Shown here: positions 49,546 through 60,800 of the stretch, piece by piece
Layout: each line of letters opens with the position of its first letter
How positions within the stretch are numbered: position 1 is the stretch's first letter
NCBI GenBank assembly: GCA_965644315.1
Contig: CBFFRQ010000067.1
Span: forward strand, 310,001 to 374,000
Reading direction: 5' to 3'
From: Caecitellus pseudoparvulus
Taxonomy: Eukaryota; Bigyra: Bicosoecida
DNA: 64,000 nucleotides
Position numbers and translations under genes: made by a program
Notes under the pieces: model-generated
Database searches by the model: none
Told to the model about the DNA's origin: nothing
What the model saw: the letters and a program-made list of their open reading frames with translations, nothing else

Positions 49546-52500
49546 TCACGTCTGCTTCCGCCTGACACGTGCCCTTCGAGCATGCGACAGAGGATCGGAC
49601 GCCGCCGCCGCCGCCGCCTCCTCCGCCTGCTGCCGGGCCTCCATGTCCAGCGTCAAGGAGGCCAGGGCCGACGCATCGGCACGCTTCGCCGCCTGCGCCT
49701 CACTCACGTTCCGGGCCAGAGGCGCCCCGGCAGGCACAGCGAACGACACTGCCTCCAGCCGCCCCGCACCTGTGCCCTTGCGTGTTCGGCGCAGGAACAT
49801 GAGCGGAACAGTGCCGCCGCCACTGGGCCCATCTCGCGAGCCAGCCACCTGCCCCCTGCTCTGAGCTGACGCCAGCATGTGTGCGGGCAGTGCCACGCGC
49901 GAGGGGGCAGCAGCACCACCCGCTCGCCCACGCGCCACACTGTCCAACACGGACGTCTCGATGTCGGCCAGAGCCAGGTCCAAACGATGGTCAGCAGCGG
50001 TGTTCGCGGCCGCCTCTGCCAGCGCCTCCTCGTCCAACGAGTCACTGTCCGAGTCACTGCTCAGGCCCGCCTCCTCAGCCGCCAGCCCATCCTCATCCAC
50101 CTCCACCTCGTCATCCTCCTCCTCCTCCTCCTCCTCCTCATCGTCCCCTGCCCCGACACCCACATCCTCCTCCTCCTCCACTTCCTCCTCGTCAAGTTCT
50201 TCCTCCTCCACTTCCTCCTCGTCTTCCTCCTCCTCAGGCGCCGTCCCAACGCCAAGCGAAGCCGCACGTGCCGCTCGTGTCGCCTCAAGCCACTCTGCCT
50301 CAGAGGCAGCGGTGGCTGCAGCCATGTAGTGAGTGAAACGCTCCAGGCGGGGACGCACTTTTTCCAGCGTTTCGCTGATGAGGAAGTCAGTCGTGAAGGA
50401 GACGTCCTGCTTCGCCAGGCAGTACCGCTGGAAAGCGGTGATGAAACGGCTCATGGGGCGGCGGAAGGGGCTGCCAGGTCCGAAAAACGGCAGCACCTCC
50501 CCCAGCAACGCACACACCATGTGAATGCGGAAGTGGTCGGTGGGTGTGTCCACTGCGCACGGCACGAGGGGGTGCGCACCCCACACCGTGCTGAGCGGGC
50601 CGTGGGTGGGTGGCGCCACGAGCGGAAACTGAAGCAGAGAGCTCGCGCCCCCAAACGCCTCAATGTCGGCCACAGCCACACGAGCACGCGCCTGGAACCG
50701 CTCCATGTGCTGCCTGACAGCCTGCTCGGCAGCACCTTGCAACTGTGCTGCAGTGGGCTCCGGCGCGCCCTCCTCCGCCGCAGCGGCAATGGCAGCTTGG
50801 CGAGCTGCGGCAGCTGCTGCGTGGAAGGGCGGAACAGGCACGCCCTCAGCGGCGACACGCGCCCGCACTTCCCGCGCCACAGCGTACTGGTGCATGGCAG
50901 CCAGGGCCTGGGCTGGCGTCAGGCGGTGCCCCGTGCTCAGGATGCTGTGGCAGACGTGCATGATGGTGTGCTCCGACACGACGCAGTACGTGTACAGCTG
51001 CCCCAGGAAACGGCACGCTCCGAGGCGCAGGGAGGCTTGCGCATAGTCCTGAGCTGGGCTGGCCTGCAGGCCCCCTCGAATGACTTCCATGGTGCGGTCC
51101 ACCACCGCCACCGCCAAGTCCGCGCGCCACTTGGAACACGTCGTGTGCAGCAGCGATGCCAGGTCTTCCAGCTTCGTGTGCTGGGTCGCCACGCACTCAA
51201 ACACCACCTGCAGCACAGTGGTCAGGATCTTCCCGTGTTCCGTGTTCCATGGCAGCTTGCGCAGCTTGGAGGAGATGTGCACGATGCTGCTCTCATCCAG
51301 CTGCTCCAGGATGAGGCTGCGGATGTAGGCTTCCTGGGGCGGCACGGCGGGTCGCACACGGCGAGTCATGGGGGCGGGCGGCATGCAGGCCGCCACAGCA
51401 TCGGACAGCATCATGGCAGCACTGCCAGTGATGTGCAGCGCCCGACGCTGTTCCGCGATGGTGGCGAGCACACTCAGCGCACGCGGCCGCGTTGCATCCA
51501 GCAGGCACAGATACCGCCCGCCATGCTCCAGCATCACGGCCAGTGTCTGCACAGCGTCCAGGTTGGTGAGGCGCCCAGCACACCGCTGCAGTGCGCGGAA
51601 CACCACGTTCGGTGGGCAGATGCTGAACTTCAACAGCTCCACTGTCAACCTGGCATTGGCAAGCTTGCGGTCTGTTGCGCCTGTCGGGCGTTTCCGCAGG
51701 AAATACTGCAGCTCGTCTTCCAGCAACGCAACGAGCGGCGCAGTGAAGCCCGGCAGGACGAGCTCGAACACTGCACATGCGCGGGCCATGAACGGCGCGC
51801 AGTGCGTCAACGCGGGGCCTGCCGTGAACATGGCCTTGATGAGGCGGCCCCTGCCCAGCTTGGTGAAGTGCCCCTGCGCTGCGAAATCCACGCACCACCG
51901 GTCCAGCATCTCACGACTGCCAGCCTGCCACAGAGCGCTCACGGCAGCATCGAAGGTGTCCTTCGTTGGCGCAGCGGCCGTCAGCCCCAACGTCGCTTCC
52001 AGGTCCAGCGGCGTGTCTGCATCCCCCTTGCCGTCGGGTGACTCATCTTGCAGCGCAAACCCAGCGTCGCCATCATCCTCCACCACCAAAGTGCGGCGCT
52101 TCGAAGAAGCAGGCTCCGTTTCATCACCTGCTTCGCTGGTCTCAGCAGCTGGTGCTTCCTTTGGAGCAGTGGGTGGCGGCTTGGCGGTCGCGGTGGGAGC
52201 AGGTGGAGCAGGTGCCGGCGCACAGCCAAACTGCGACAACGCGTCGTCCAGAGAGCCCTTCGCACGGGCCTTGCTGCCAGCCACGCCAGATCTAGCGGCC
52301 TGTGGCTTGGGCGTGGCACCCCCGTCGCCTGCCTTGTCCGGCTCGGGCTTGGCAGACTGGGACGGCGTGGGGGTGATGCCCAGCAGCCTCGCAGGCACCT
52401 GCGTTGTGAGGTCGGGCAGGTCGCGGTAAAACGCCCGTGTGGGCTCGTCGTCGAAGGGCCCCAAGTCGCTGCCCTCGCCACTGCGATTCCACAGCAGCGC

Positions 52501-54417
52501 CAGGTCGCCCCCGCCGCCGAAGACATCCTCGGGCTCGGGGAACTGTGGCAGTGGTCGGTCCAGCATTTCCGACAGAGCCTGTGCCGCACGCAAGGACTGC
52601 GCAGCACGACTGCTCACAGTGGCAGTGCGTTCAGCAGCTGCCGGAGTCAGGGACCCGCGATCAAACTCCATGCGCGCGTTCAGCTGTTGCTGCTTGCGCA
52701 AGGACGTGTGATCGGTCAGCGCCGCCGCACACAGTGCGTCGTGAAAGCGCAGCAGCGCTTGCCGGGCTGCAGAGCGCTCAGCAGCTGACAACAGCGGCCA
52801 GGCCTGGCTTGACCCTGCAATGCGGTCGGTAGCCCACGTGCCAGGCGGCTGTGGGAGGCCCTCGTAGTGCTGGCTCAGCCGCTCGAAGGCGGCCACTTCG
52901 GCCTGAGCGGCACGCATGTCAGGCGCATACACGGCGTCCTCCGCCACTGCCTCTGGCCACTGCTGCACCATGCCTGGAGAAAACGAGGCCAAGCTCCGCC
53001 GGCGCGGCCCCGGAATGATGCCTGTCAGCCACTGGCACAGAGTCACGCCAGTGGGCGCAGGTGCCGACGCAGCCGGCGGGGAGTCACCCTCACCTTGGCC
53101 TGACACGCCTGCGAAACGCAGCACAGACAACACCAACGGCGCGCCCTGCCGCACGCCGTCTGCGACTTCCTTGGGCACAGCATCCAGGGGCACGCTGCCC
53201 CCCCTGGGGTTGTCGGAAGCTGTCAGACACACGGGAGGTAGCGCCTCGGGGGCACTGCTGAACGCACACGCTGAGACGGCGTCCATGTAACTTGTCGCCG
53301 CCTCCTCTGCCGGTGACTCGCCGTCCACGAGTTCTGTACTTGCCGGTGGTGTGTCGTCGCCGTCTGACCGCTCTGTGGGTGTCATGCGCACCGCTGGACC
53401 GAGCATGCCGTGCAGCAGGCTCAGAGCCGGTGTGCCACCGCCCCGCCACGCCCCAGACAAGAACAGCGAGAACAGCAACACCAACACAGCCTTCAGGCGC
53501 TGCAAGGCGAGCTTGCCGTCCAGACTGGCCTTCGTGGGGCGCGTCGCCTCTGGGAGGATGGACATGGCGGATGCGGCGGGGGCAGCGGACCCGCCCCCCC
53601 TGGACGGACCGCCCCCCCCCAGCAGCATGTCCAGATCGTCCATGCCAGACACGCCGCCAGCAGCGCCCCCCCCGGCACTGTTTGCCTGCACCCACGCATC
53701 CAGGTCCGCCTTGATGCGTTTCAACGCGCCCTTGGCCTCAGACGACAACAGACACGAAGGCGTCGTGGCAGCCCTGTCGCCGCCGCCCTGGCCTGCCAGG
53801 GCGGCCGCATGTGCCTTCAAGCAGCCCCGCACACACACCAGGAGCAACATGAACAAGCTGGGCATGAAGGGAGCGTAGCGCCCGCCAAGCAGCAGCGCTA
53901 CGCGCAACGCAGCAGGCACGTTCGAGGCCTGGAGGCGGTCCCCCCCCACCGCCATCACCAGCTCTGGCAGGTGGCGGGAGAGAGAAAGCGTCGTGACGTC
54001 CCGCTCGATCGTTGGGCGTGTGCTGGGCGTGATGTTGTGCCCTGCCAGCCGCTTCACCAGGCTCATGCTCTTGCGCAGGTCAGTCTTGGAGCCAGGCGAA
54101 ACGGAGCCCAGGCCAGCTTCAGGCAACAGGCCTGCCAGCTCGGCCCACACGCCACGCGTCGCTTGCAGCGCTGCAGCGAGTTTCATCCCTGGCTCGCGTG
54201 CGGCAGCTTGGGCTGACAGGCGCTCTTCAGCGGCGCTGGCGGCAGCTGAAAGGGTGTCCTGCTCGATGGCAGCAGCCTCCAACTCTGCTTCAGCGCCGTC
54301 ATCCTCCACAGCCCCACCAGCAGCGTCCACGGGCGCGTCAGTGGCCTTGGCGCGCTTCGATGCCTTGCCCTTGTGGGAGCGGCGCCTGCCTGCCCGGCTG
54401 CTCTGCTTGCTTGGCAT
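49546..54417 (-). CDS. UPF2: UPF2 (nonsense-mediated mRNA decay factor)
   Basis: This intronless gene encodes 1,623 residues from the ATG at 54417 (MPSKQSSRAGRRRSHKGK); upstream in-frame codons are not ATG. UPF2 bridges UPF1 and UPF3 on mRNAs with premature stops. The sequence shows successive helical MIF4G-type regions. The last includes LKFSICPPNVVFRALQRC, RFLGQLYTYCVVSEHTIMHV, HFRIHMVCALLGEVLPFFG and SFTTDFLISETLEKVRPRL. A long Glu/Asp tract (about 1380-1460) follows, as in animal and plant UPF2. The C-terminal UPF1-binding segment is recognisable: VPLMFLRRTRKGTGAGRLE and LASLTLDMEARQQAEE. The N-terminal half is more diverged, with Gly/Pro-rich insertions. This is a strong ortholog call based on domain order and C-terminus. 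Confidence 0.9.
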   Translation of the reverse strand: MPSKQSSRAGRRRSHKGKASKRAKATDAPVDAAGGAVEDDGAEAELEAAAIEQDTLSAAASAAEERLSAQAAAREPGMKLAAALQATRGVWAELAGLLPEAGLGSVSPGSKTDLRKSMSLVKRLAGHNITPSTRPTIERDVTTLSLSRHLPELVMAVGGDRLQASNVPAALRVALLLGGRYAPFMPSLFMLLLVCVRGCLKAHAAALAGQGGGDRAATTPSCLLSSEAKGALKRIKADLDAWVQANSAGGGAAGGVSGMDDLDMLLGGGGPSRGGGSAAPAASAMSILPEATRPTKASLDGKLALQRLKAVLVLLFSLFLSGAWRGGGTPALSLLHGMLGPAVRMTPTERSDGDDTPPASTELVDGESPAEEAATSYMDAVSACAFSSAPEALPPVCLTASDNPRGGSVPLDAVPKEVADGVRQGAPLVLSVLRFAGVSGQGEGDSPPAASAPAPTGVTLCQWLTGIIPGPRRRSLASFSPGMVQQWPEAVAEDAVYAPDMRAAQAEVAAFERLSQHYEGLPQPPGTWATDRIAGSSQAWPLLSAAERSAARQALLRFHDALCAAALTDHTSLRKQQQLNARMEFDRGSLTPAAAERTATVSSRAAQSLRAAQALSEMLDRPLPQFPEPEDVFGGGGDLALLWNRSGEGSDLGPFDDEPTRAFYRDLPDLTTQVPARLLGITPTPSQSAKPEPDKAGDGGATPKPQAARSGVAGSKARAKGSLDDALSQFGCAPAPAPPAPTATAKPPPTAPKEAPAAETSEAGDETEPASSKRRTLVVEDDGDAGFALQDESPDGKGDADTPLDLEATLGLTAAAPTKDTFDAAVSALWQAGSREMLDRWCVDFAAQGHFTKLGRGRLIKAMFTAGPALTHCAPFMARACAVFELVLPGFTAPLVALLEDELQYFLRKRPTGATDRKLANARLTVELLKFSICPPNVVFRALQRCAGRLTNLDAVQTLAVMLEHGGRYLCLLDATRPRALSVLATIAEQRRALHITGSAAMMLSDAVAACMPPAPMTRRVRPAVPPQEAYIRSLILEQLDESSIVHISSKLRKLPWNTEHGKILTTVLQVVFECVATQHTKLEDLASLLHTTCSKWRADLAVAVVDRTMEVIRGGLQASPAQDYAQASLRLGACRFLGQLYTYCVVSEHTIMHVCHSILSTGHRLTPAQALAAMHQYAVAREVRARVAAEGVPVPPFHAAAAAARQAAIAAAAEEGAPEPTAAQLQGAAEQAVRQHMERFQARARVAVADIEAFGGASSLLQFPLVAPPTHGPLSTVWGAHPLVPCAVDTPTDHFRIHMVCALLGEVLPFFGPGSPFRRPMSRFITAFQRYCLAKQDVSFTTDFLISETLEKVRPRLERFTHYMAAATAASEAEWLEATRAARAASLGVGTAPEEEEDEEEVEEEELDEEEVEEEEDVGVGAGDDEEEEEEEEDDEVEVDEDGLAAEEAGLSSDSDSDSLDEEALAEAAANTAADHRLDLALADIETSVLDSVARGRAGGAAAPSRVALPAHMLASAQSRGQVAGSRDGPSGGGTVPLMFLRRTRKGTGAGRLEAVSFAVPAGAPLARNVSEAQAAKRADASALASLTLDMEARQQAEEAAAAAASDPLSHARRARVRRKQT

Positions 54418-55128
54418 GGACGTTGGCTGCGGTGGAGACGAGCAAAATCCGCATGCGAGGCCACCCCACACAGCGCCGGTGCGAGGGCTCAGGCCATCGT
54501 CTCGCCGATGAGACAACTGCCTAGCGTGAACTCACAATGTACAGACTGGCCGCGCGCAGCTCAGCTCGCGTGCAAGGCGCACCGGCTCGGCGACAAGGTG
54601 GCAGCGAAACTGGCCTGCTCAAGGCAAGGCCGAGCTGCTGAAGGCGCACTGGAATGGCAGTGGAGCCTCATGAGCGTGATGCGGCATGCAAGTAGGCGCC
54701 TTTTGGTTCGGATTGTGCCATGCCCTCGTGCTCTGCCACTGGCGCGGGGGCTGCCCAAGCCCCGGGAGGTCGTCGCAGCTGCTTGGCGTGGCGCAGTGTG
54801 GCGAGGCAAACCAGGCGCGAATTGGAGCCAGCCAAGCATTCCCAACAATTCCAATAACACAACATGTGACAAGCATGACAGCTCGAATGCCAACCTTCTG
54901 CCCTCGCGCCTTGCTGCACGCGCAGCACCAGCCGCAGAGGCAACGCCCCCTCTTCGCCGCACACAGACGCATCTGACAACCGGCACCGCGCCCGGAGGTG
55001 GCCCATGGCAGCAGCTGGGCGCCGCAGATCCCAGAGTCTGCATACTGTGCGGTGTGCCTTGAAGCCAGGCGCTGTCACGCTGGACTGCTCGTGCGTGGGC
55101 GCAGGCTCCTGTGCCGAAACGAGGCGAA
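54418..55128. promoter_or_regulatory. Divergent promoter region, UPF2 / LRR-phosphatase
   Basis: This 711-bp head-to-head interval has no supported gene. Frames here start at GTG or TTG or lack conserved features. A slightly AT-richer patch at about 54840-54890 (CAATTCCAATAACACAAC) is the best candidate for a core promoter element. Confidence 0.35.
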
Positions 55129-57831
55129 ATGCGGAAATCGCTCCACGCCCCCACACCTCGCAGACACTGTGACGATGTGGACGAGGACGTCATCCGGGAG
55201 GTCGTGGCGTGCATGGCGTCCGCGAAACGCATCAAGTTGAACGCGACAGACATCGGCCAAGCCGCCTTTACGTCCATTCTCCTGCCAGCGTTGCCCGGCG
55301 CCAGCCGCCTCGTAGACTTGCAGCTGTCAGGGTGTGGTCTAACCGCTGCGCCGCCGGAGCTGTTCCACCTGCCCACCCTGCGCAGCCTGGACCTGTCCTT
55401 CAACAAACTCGCCTCTGGCCTGCCCAGCGCCTTCTGGAGCGCCACAGAACTGCGCCGGCTGGAGCTGCACACCGTCGCGCCGTTGACGCGGAACCGGGTC
55501 AACACATCGCCCAACGCAGACGTGCCCACGCCTGCCGCAAGCAGCACACGCCTGCCGCAGTTCCCGCCGCCCCTCCCGCCACACCTGGCCCAGCCGCCCG
55601 CCATGGCTCTCGCCCACGTGAACATCTCAGGTTGTGGCGTGGGCACTCTGCACCCCTCCATCGCCGCACTGACCTCACTGCGCATGCTGTACGCGACACA
55701 CAACGCCTTGAAGGAGCTCCCAGAGGTGCTGGCTCAGATGCGATCTCTCATCGTGCTCGACGTCCAAGCCTGCCCCCTCGCCCGTGTCCCCCCCGCCCTC
55801 GCCGGCAGGCGGAACCTGGACCTCACCACTGGCCTGCCCAACGCCCTGGCCCCCTGGCTGCAGCTGGGTGACTTGCAGGCGGCCAGCAACGCAGCAGGCC
55901 TCACCGCCCTCGGCGTGCAACGCATCATCTCCGTCGTGCAGCCTTCCCTCGCCGCTGTGCACCCCGGCATGGACACCCTGTGCGTTTCAGTGGACGACAC
56001 GCCGGTCGCAGGACTGGGCTTCGCTGACGTGCCGGTGCCGTACCTGGTGCGTTTCACCGCAGCACCGGCTAACCGCCCCCTCACACCTGCCAGCATCGGT
56101 CTGGCACAAGGCGTGGACCCTGACACCCCCCTGCCCCCCCCCTCGTACCCCCCTCACCTGGCCAGACTGGACATGGCCACGCCCACCACCAGCCGCCACG
56201 GCACACCCCCCCTACAGCTGCATGCAGCCCGGTACAGAGTGTCACCCCCCGTACCCCCCTCCACGGCACCCCTGCCGCCCGAGGGCCCCTTAGATCCCTC
56301 AGACTTGTCCCTGGCGCCAGTTCTAGTGCATTGCCAGGCGGGAGCGTCGCGCAGTGCCGCTGTCAGCATCGCGCTGCTCATGGCGCTGCTGCGTTGGCCC
56401 CTGGCTCGTGCGTTTCGTCACGTCAAGGGCCGGCGGGGCGTGGTGCAGCCCAACCTGGGCTTCTGCCAGCAGCTCTTGCACTTTGAGCGCACGCTCGTGT
56501 CGGTGGGCGTGCTGACGGGGCGCGAGGTGGAGTTTGGACCGCCCCGCTCGCCACGCGACACCGCCGCAGCGGGTGTGTCAGGCGGCATCCCCAACTCCAC
56601 CACCGTGCAAGACCTGGTCCAGCAAGCGTCTGGCACGCTGAGTGCATCGGTGTGGGAGGCACGGTACGGGAAGGCGCCTCCGACGGAGAAACGGGGGGGG
56701 GGCGCGGCAGGTCGCAGACGCCGAGCCCAGCTGCGGAGTCTCGTCAAGGTACTGGGCGTCGCTGCCAGGCTCCGACATGGACGTGAGTCAGCGGTGGAGG
56801 GTGACGTGGAAGACGCGGGGGCCTTGGTGCCCCCCCCCACCGCCACGGTCGACGCAGACAGCACGCTGCCCCTCCTTGCCTTGCCAGCTGAGGATGCCGA
56901 TGGGCACGACGACACGGAGGACGAGACGCCAGCGCACCACTCGTGGTGTGTGGAGACGAGCTGGGTGTCGCCCCCCTCGCCCTCGCAGCACGCCGCCCAG
57001 CCCGGTCCCCGCCCCATCGACCTGGAGCGCAAGCCCAGTCTCACCGTCAGCGACTGGGGTGGCGATGGTGACGCGCGGGCCTGTGGCGAGGGGGGGGTCG
57101 GTGTCGACGACGCGGCTGCCGCTGCCCGCAGGCGACGACGGCGGTGGGCCCCCACCGCACACCCCCGAGCCCCCCCCGCCTTTAGCGGCCTGCCGCCCTC
57201 AGCGTGGAGCCACGCGCTGCGAGTGGAGCCCAGCCTCAGGCAACTCACGCCCACCCTTGTGCAACAAGGCGGGGGCGACACCACCCCCTCCAGTCCCCTG
57301 CCACCCACCCTGCCTGACCCAGTGGAGGGCGTGCCACCCAGTGGGTTCCTGGTCGGCAGCGGCGGCACCATCCTGCCCTTCACAGGCCAGGCGGGCGATC
57401 CAGCGCAGGAGCTGTGTGCCCCATCCACTGCCGCTGGCACCACCAGCGGGGTGCCCCCCACCAGCCCCTCTTCCGCTCCCGCAGCGCCCATCGTCGCCGT
57501 GGCATCCGCAGTGTCCCTGGCCCAGCTGTGTTCCGCGCTGGGGTCTGGCGTGGACAGCGGTCCCCCGGAACACCTGGCCCTCCCGCACCCCAGCGCGACC
57601 CCCACGCCACCCACCGCCGCCACCTGGCGCCACCGCAGCCGCACCGACAGCCCTGCGCCCATGCAGTTGCCTGCACTGCACTTCACGCCGCCGCCGCTGC
57701 CCCACGCAAACACCGCGCCGCGAGTCATCGCTGGCCACGGCGCCTTCCCAGCGCCGCCCCCTATCGACGCTGAGCTGTCCTCCCCAGCCCTGACTGCTCC
57801 TCCACTGCGCCGACACAGCTTCGGCGTGTAG
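55129..57831 (+). CDS. Leucine-rich repeat / dual-specificity phosphatase fusion
   Basis: This single open frame encodes 900 residues from the first ATG at 55129. Residues ~60-260 hold LRRs: LVDLQLSGCGLTAAPPELF, LRSLDLSFNKLASGLPSAF and LRMLYATHNALKELPEVL. A dual-specificity phosphatase domain follows. It starts near GVQRIISVVQPSLAAVHPGM and CVSVDDTPVAGLG and has the active-site loop VHCQAGASRSAAV with the catalytic Cys at about 402. RGVVQPNLGFCQQLLHFE is also typical. A ~75-residue Pro/Ser/Thr-rich stretch (56060-56310) splits the phosphatase between its variable loop and the Cys loop. It might be an insertion or an unspliced in-frame intron. The C-terminal ~430 residues are disordered. It probably dephosphorylates MAP kinases or other phosphoproteins selected by the LRRs. 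Confidence 0.85.
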   Translation: MRKSLHAPTPRRHCDDVDEDVIREVVACMASAKRIKLNATDIGQAAFTSILLPALPGASRLVDLQLSGCGLTAAPPELFHLPTLRSLDLSFNKLASGLPSAFWSATELRRLELHTVAPLTRNRVNTSPNADVPTPAASSTRLPQFPPPLPPHLAQPPAMALAHVNISGCGVGTLHPSIAALTSLRMLYATHNALKELPEVLAQMRSLIVLDVQACPLARVPPALAGRRNLDLTTGLPNALAPWLQLGDLQAASNAAGLTALGVQRIISVVQPSLAAVHPGMDTLCVSVDDTPVAGLGFADVPVPYLVRFTAAPANRPLTPASIGLAQGVDPDTPLPPPSYPPHLARLDMATPTTSRHGTPPLQLHAARYRVSPPVPPSTAPLPPEGPLDPSDLSLAPVLVHCQAGASRSAAVSIALLMALLRWPLARAFRHVKGRRGVVQPNLGFCQQLLHFERTLVSVGVLTGREVEFGPPRSPRDTAAAGVSGGIPNSTTVQDLVQQASGTLSASVWEARYGKAPPTEKRGGGAAGRRRRAQLRSLVKVLGVAARLRHGRESAVEGDVEDAGALVPPPTATVDADSTLPLLALPAEDADGHDDTEDETPAHHSWCVETSWVSPPSPSQHAAQPGPRPIDLERKPSLTVSDWGGDGDARACGEGGVGVDDAAAAARRRRRRWAPTAHPRAPPAFSGLPPSAWSHALRVEPSLRQLTPTLVQQGGGDTTPSSPLPPTLPDPVEGVPPSGFLVGSGGTILPFTGQAGDPAQELCAPSTAAGTTSGVPPTSPSSAPAAPIVAVASAVSLAQLCSALGSGVDSGPPEHLALPHPSATPTPPTAATWRHRSRTDSPAPMQLPALHFTPPPLPHANTAPRVIAGHGAFPAPPPIDAELSSPALTAPPLRRHSFGV

Positions 57832-57881
57832 CGTGCATTCAGGCTGCCTATAATTCACAAACCCCGGCCTGCACTGCCAGG
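57832..57881. other. 50-bp spacer between convergent genes
   Basis: Only 50 bp separate the stop codons of the LRR-phosphatase (+) and C2/EF-hand (-) genes, so their 3' UTRs must overlap. CTATAATTCACA within it is the only A/T-rich patch. Confidence 0.5.
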
Positions 57882-60800
57882 TCACAACAGGCCATCTGCA
57901 GGGCCTACACGAGCTGAGCGACGGGACGTGCCGCGGGCAGTGCCTCGAGCCGTGGCAAGGGCTTGGCTGCGCATGGCTGCTGCGTTGCGGGCCAGCGCGC
58001 CCTGCCTCGCCGCTGCCGCCCCCCGCAGCGTGCGAGCTGTGGAGCGCCCCGCCGGCATGGCGAACATGGTGTCTTGCCCGACGACGGGGCGGTGTTTGAC
58101 TTGGGCCAGGCGCGCAGCGCGAGCATGTGGCTGCTCTGACACACCTGCTTGCAAGGCAGCTGCCGTGGGCATGTAGCTGCGTGCTGTGCCCTGGCGTGAG
58201 CTGGGGAGGGGCAACGTGCCGCGGGAGGCTGCCGTGGCCTGTGCCGACGCGAAGGAGGGAAACATGAGGGAAGGGAACTTCTGCGCGATGATGACGAACT
58301 CCTCCAGGTCCACCGTGCCACTGTCGTCCTTGTCGGCCTGCTTGAAGATGGTGTTCACCTTGCCCTTCATTGTCGAGGCATCGCTCGCCATGTGATTGCC
58401 CAGCAAAATGCTCGTGACCTCAGCCTTGCTCAGGGTGCCGCTGTTGTCCACGTCATACAGGTAGAAGCAGAAGTTTACGCGCTGGTTGCGGTCTGCGCCG
58501 GTGAAGTTGTTCAGAGCCAGCAAGAGCTGCCGCAGGTCCAACTTGGATGCCCCCATCTGCATGAACACGTTGTACATCTGCCGATACCGCTGCCGCTTCG
58601 AAGCTGCGTCGACATCCCCCGCAAAGGAAATGTCGAACATGGTCAGCATCTCCTCAAACGTGACCAGGAAGTCCTTCGCGCCGTCCAGTTGGCGGTAGCG
58701 CAGGAAGGCCTTCTTCAAGTCAGGCAGGCGCAAAGCATTGTTCGCTACGAACTCCAGGCAGTACACGCGCTTCTCTTCCCTGCGCTGCAGCTCCAGAGCC
58801 TTGGTTGATGGCAATCCGCCGTCACCGCTGGATGGCGGCTTGGGCTTTGGCGTGGAGCTAGCAAAGGCTTGGTACTCCGGTCGATTGTCCCGGAGGAAGT
58901 CGGGGGAGGCGGGGTCTGGGTGGCGGCACAGGGCGTAGAATTCATCGAATGAAATCTGCCCGTCCCCGCTGCGGTCGGCAAGGGATATCATGGCCATGAC
59001 TTCTGCCTCTGTGATCAGCTCCCCCATGCACGTGAGGATGTGGCGCACTTCGGCAGGGCCCACCACCAAGTTGTGGTCCAAGTCAATGAACTTGAAGGCC
59101 ATCTCGATTTCTTCCTCCGTGAAACGGTCATCCACTGCCGCTGCGCTCTTCGGCTTGGCGGAAGTGTCGCCGCTGTCAGCCGTCGGTCGCGGCCTGAAGC
59201 CTTGGGCCTTTTGGAAGTGGAAGAGCTTCACTCCAGGCCGATACTCTCGTCGGGTGTGGTCGTGCACGTCGCCTTCTGCGTGGCGCTGCGGGAACCCCAC
59301 GCCTTCGTGGGCGACAAAGTCCACCTCCAGCTTGATCTCTCCGCGTGCCTCCAGGCTGCCCCACGTCGAGCGGGCCTTGATTGGCACCCACGCATCCCGA
59401 ATGCCAGTGGCGTACACTGCCGATAGCGGCAAGGACGTGGAGCCGATCAAGTCGTCGCTGCTGAGGCGGTCGTGGTCTTTCACTTCGATTCTGAGAGTGC
59501 TGTGGTCCACCACCCACAGCTCAAAGGTCTCACCCCACACTGGCGTCGCGCCGGCGCCGCGGTCCACCTTTGTCTTCACGTTGTGAGTGCACACGGAGCC
59601 TTCACATCGAAACTGCACGTACGGATCTTGCCGCCCTGTATCTTCTGAAGCCAGCCCACGCCCCTCCAGACACTTGATGCGCAGTTTCCCCGCCGGGAAG
59701 AACTGAAAGAGCAGGCGCACTGTGCCAGCCGCGTCCCGTCCGGACTTGGTCTTGAGGGGCAGCACGTGGGTATCGGGCTCCAAAGACGCCGTGAAGCGCA
59801 GGACGTCCAGGGTCGTCTTACCGATGAGGTCGTTCGTGGTCATGTCCTCGTCCCATAACTTCACGAGCAAAGGCTGCTGCCAACTGGACTCGTCCACCCA
59901 CAGCTCCAGCTGGTCCTCCATGAACACGGGGTGCTCGCCCCCCTCCTTCACAGTCGCGCTGCGCTTGGTCTGCTTGCCCAGCTTCACTTCCACGAACGGG
60001 TCTTGCTTGCTGAGCGTGTCCATGTTGGGCAGGTCGTGCCCAGACAAGCACGTTACCACCAACATGCCCGGCCAGAAGTGGAAGAACTCAGCGACGACGT
60101 GCACCTCGCCCAGGTCCTGCTTTGCACCATCCTCGGCATTGGTCAGGTCCAGCCGCAGGGCGCGGCGCTTGCCCCCCGTGCACTTGTAGATCTTGGAGAA
60201 GTCCATCTGCCCACCGCCCACCTTGGTGCCAGAGGACAGCAGCCCGCCCGCCTCCCACAGCTCCCACTCCAGCATCAGCGGCAGGCCTGGTTTGTGCAGG
60301 GCAGCAGGCTTCACAATGTCCATCACGATGCAGGGCCCGTCTTTCAACTCAGCCTTGTCCAGCTTCACCCCTCGCATGACGTCTGACTTGCCGTCCACTG
60401 CCTTGCTGCCTGCGCCGCCCCCAAGCTTCAGCTTCAGCACTGCATCCATGGTGCCGCCTCCACCAGCGGCTCTCGCAGACTGCCCCTTGATGTTCACCAG
60501 CTCAGTCACGGTGAAAAAGAGCCTGCCTGGAACGGGCTCCAGGGGCACGGCATCCTCCAACAAGTCCAACACGAAGGGCGCCGCTTTCGTTGGAGGCGGC
60601 GGCGGGGCACCCCCTCCGCCTTCCTCAACGTCCGAGTCCGCATCCACGCTCACAACACTGTCCTCAGCATCGCTGCCATCCCCTCCCCCCATCAGCTCTG
60701 CCAGCTTTGCTTCGAACTCCTCCGCGGGCATGTCTGAGCGCTTGGACCTTGCCGTGGGAGCTTTGGAAGGCGGCGCCTCTTCACTGGGCGGTGGCGGCGC

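Noticed and set aside
49879-52041. 720-codon plus-strand frame opposite UPF2
   Set aside because: It is His/Arg/Leu/Gln-rich shadow sequence of a GC-rich gene; the UPF2 motifs are on the minus strand.
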